Source of the DNA: Kitasatospora sp. MBT63
GTDB taxonomy: Bacteria; Actinomycetota; Actinomycetes; Streptomycetales; Streptomycetaceae
Assembly (NCBI RefSeq): GCF_000710465.2
Contig: NZ_JAIZ01000779.1
Span: 762-42,007 of the forward strand
Reading direction: 5' to 3'
Length of the DNA: 41,246 nt
Shown here: positions 40,912 through 41,246 of the stretch, piece by piece
How the letters are laid out: each line of letters begins with the position of its first letter
How positions within the stretch are numbered: position 1 is the first letter of the stretch
Made by a program: the position numbers and the translations under genes
Notes under the pieces: generated by a model
The model's database searches: none
Seen by the model: the letters and a program-made list of their open reading frames with translations, nothing else
Told to the model about the DNA's origin: nothing

Positions 40912-41246
40912 TCAGGCGCACAGCTCGCTGGCGGTCACCGCGGTCAGGCCCCGCCCGGCCAGCCCCGCCAGGATCCCGGGCATCGCGTCGGCGGTACCCC
41001 GGTGGCCCAGGTGCAGGGCGACCACCGAGCCGTTGCCGACGGCGTTCACCACCCGCTTCTGCACCGTGTCGCTGCCCGGGTCGGTGTAGTCGCGGGGGTC
41101 GATGTCGAAGGACAGGCAGTGCTCGTAGCCGACCAGCCGGGCCTGGTCGCGGACCGTCCGGCTGGCGTACTGCGCGGCCGACGGCCGGAACCAGCGGCCG
41201 ATCGAGCCGGTCAGCCGCTGCAGCCGGTCGGCGCACTCGGCTATCT
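40912..41246 (-). CDS. Polysaccharide deacetylase (CE4/NodB) C-terminal fragment
   Basis: This gene is cut by the window end, leaving its last 110 codons. The visible part reads WFRPSAAQYASRTV, then LSFDIDPRDYTDPGSDTVQKRV and NGSVVALHLGHRGTADAMPGIL, ending TAVTASELCA. RP in WFRPS, D-x-D in FDIDPRDY and the late HLGH correspond to motifs 3 to 5 of NodB-type deacetylases, which remove N-acetyl groups from chitin, peptidoglycan or xylan with a divalent metal. HLGH replaces the usual LLHD-type motif. The protein's signal peptide and first two motifs lie outside the window. With the chitosanase 4 kb away, chitin-related chemistry is plausible but unproven. Confidence 0.75.
   Translation of the reverse strand, partial: IAECADRLQRLTGSIGRWFRPSAAQYASRTVRDQARLVGYEHCLSFDIDPRDYTDPGSDTVQKRVVNAVGNGSVVALHLGHRGTADAMPGILAGLAGRGLTAVTASELCA

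Overview
This window is about 41 kb of very GC-rich chromosome from a streptomycete-type actinomycete (Streptomyces or Kitasatospora grade). The evidence is near-universal G/C at third codon positions, GTG/TTG/ATC starts, many probable leaderless genes, roadblock/LC7 and DUF2510 proteins, a GH46 chitosanase with a CsnR-type operator, and the actinomycete gene order infC-rpmI-rplT-rRNA methyltransferase-histidine kinase-pheS-pheT. There is no integrase, transposase, CRISPR array or conventional tRNA gene.

Region 1 (1-16.9 kb) is accessory. It holds an M9 collagenase-type peptidase (cut by the window edge), a GH36-type alpha-galactosidase and a four-gene operon of three roadblock/LC7 proteins plus a PATAN/DUF4388-like protein with no GTPase. 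These are followed by a divergent FAD monooxygenase/TetR pair, a secreted M6 peptidase, an S9 dipeptidyl-peptidase divergent from a class V aminotransferase, an ArsR regulator with a repeat-encoded tail, a fourth roadblock protein, a lipoprotein and a small secreted I36/crystallin-like protein. Region 2 (17-27.6 kb) contains helY, preceded by a probable 45-codon leaderless ORF, then a 5'-3' exonuclease, a zinc-type CDF exporter, a gamma-glutamyl-GABA hydrolase-type amidotransferase, a DUF2510 membrane protein, a small protein with a RHIM-like amyloid motif, a D-threonine-aldolase-like PLP enzyme, an SseB protein and a DUF1844 protein.

Region 3 (27.6-35.6 kb) is the translation cluster. It has an infC leader with a terminator/antiterminator, infC starting at ATC, rpmI, rplT, an rRNA methyltransferase, an orphan PAS histidine kinase and the overlapping pheS-pheT pair. 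Region 4 (35.6-41.2 kb) has the chitosanase and an uncharacterised 243-residue protein, followed by a structured RNA region. After that come an NmrA-like reductase, 3-hydroxybutyryl-CoA dehydrogenase, an SDR and the C-terminus of a polysaccharide deacetylase.

The most unusual feature is at 37,583-37,967, directly downstream of the 243-residue protein. Two tRNA-like sequences occur there in circularly permuted order: the T-arm and 3' acceptor strand come first, then a 6-7 nt loop, then the 5' acceptor strand, D-arm and anticodon loop. Their anticodons read as Phe (GAA) and Asp (GTC). The acceptor stems pair over 7 bp across the permutation, and the Phe unit also restores a full anticodon stem. 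I read this, with the upstream gene, as a candidate undescribed RNA system: either bacterial permuted tRNAs or tRNA-mimicking Y-like RNAs.
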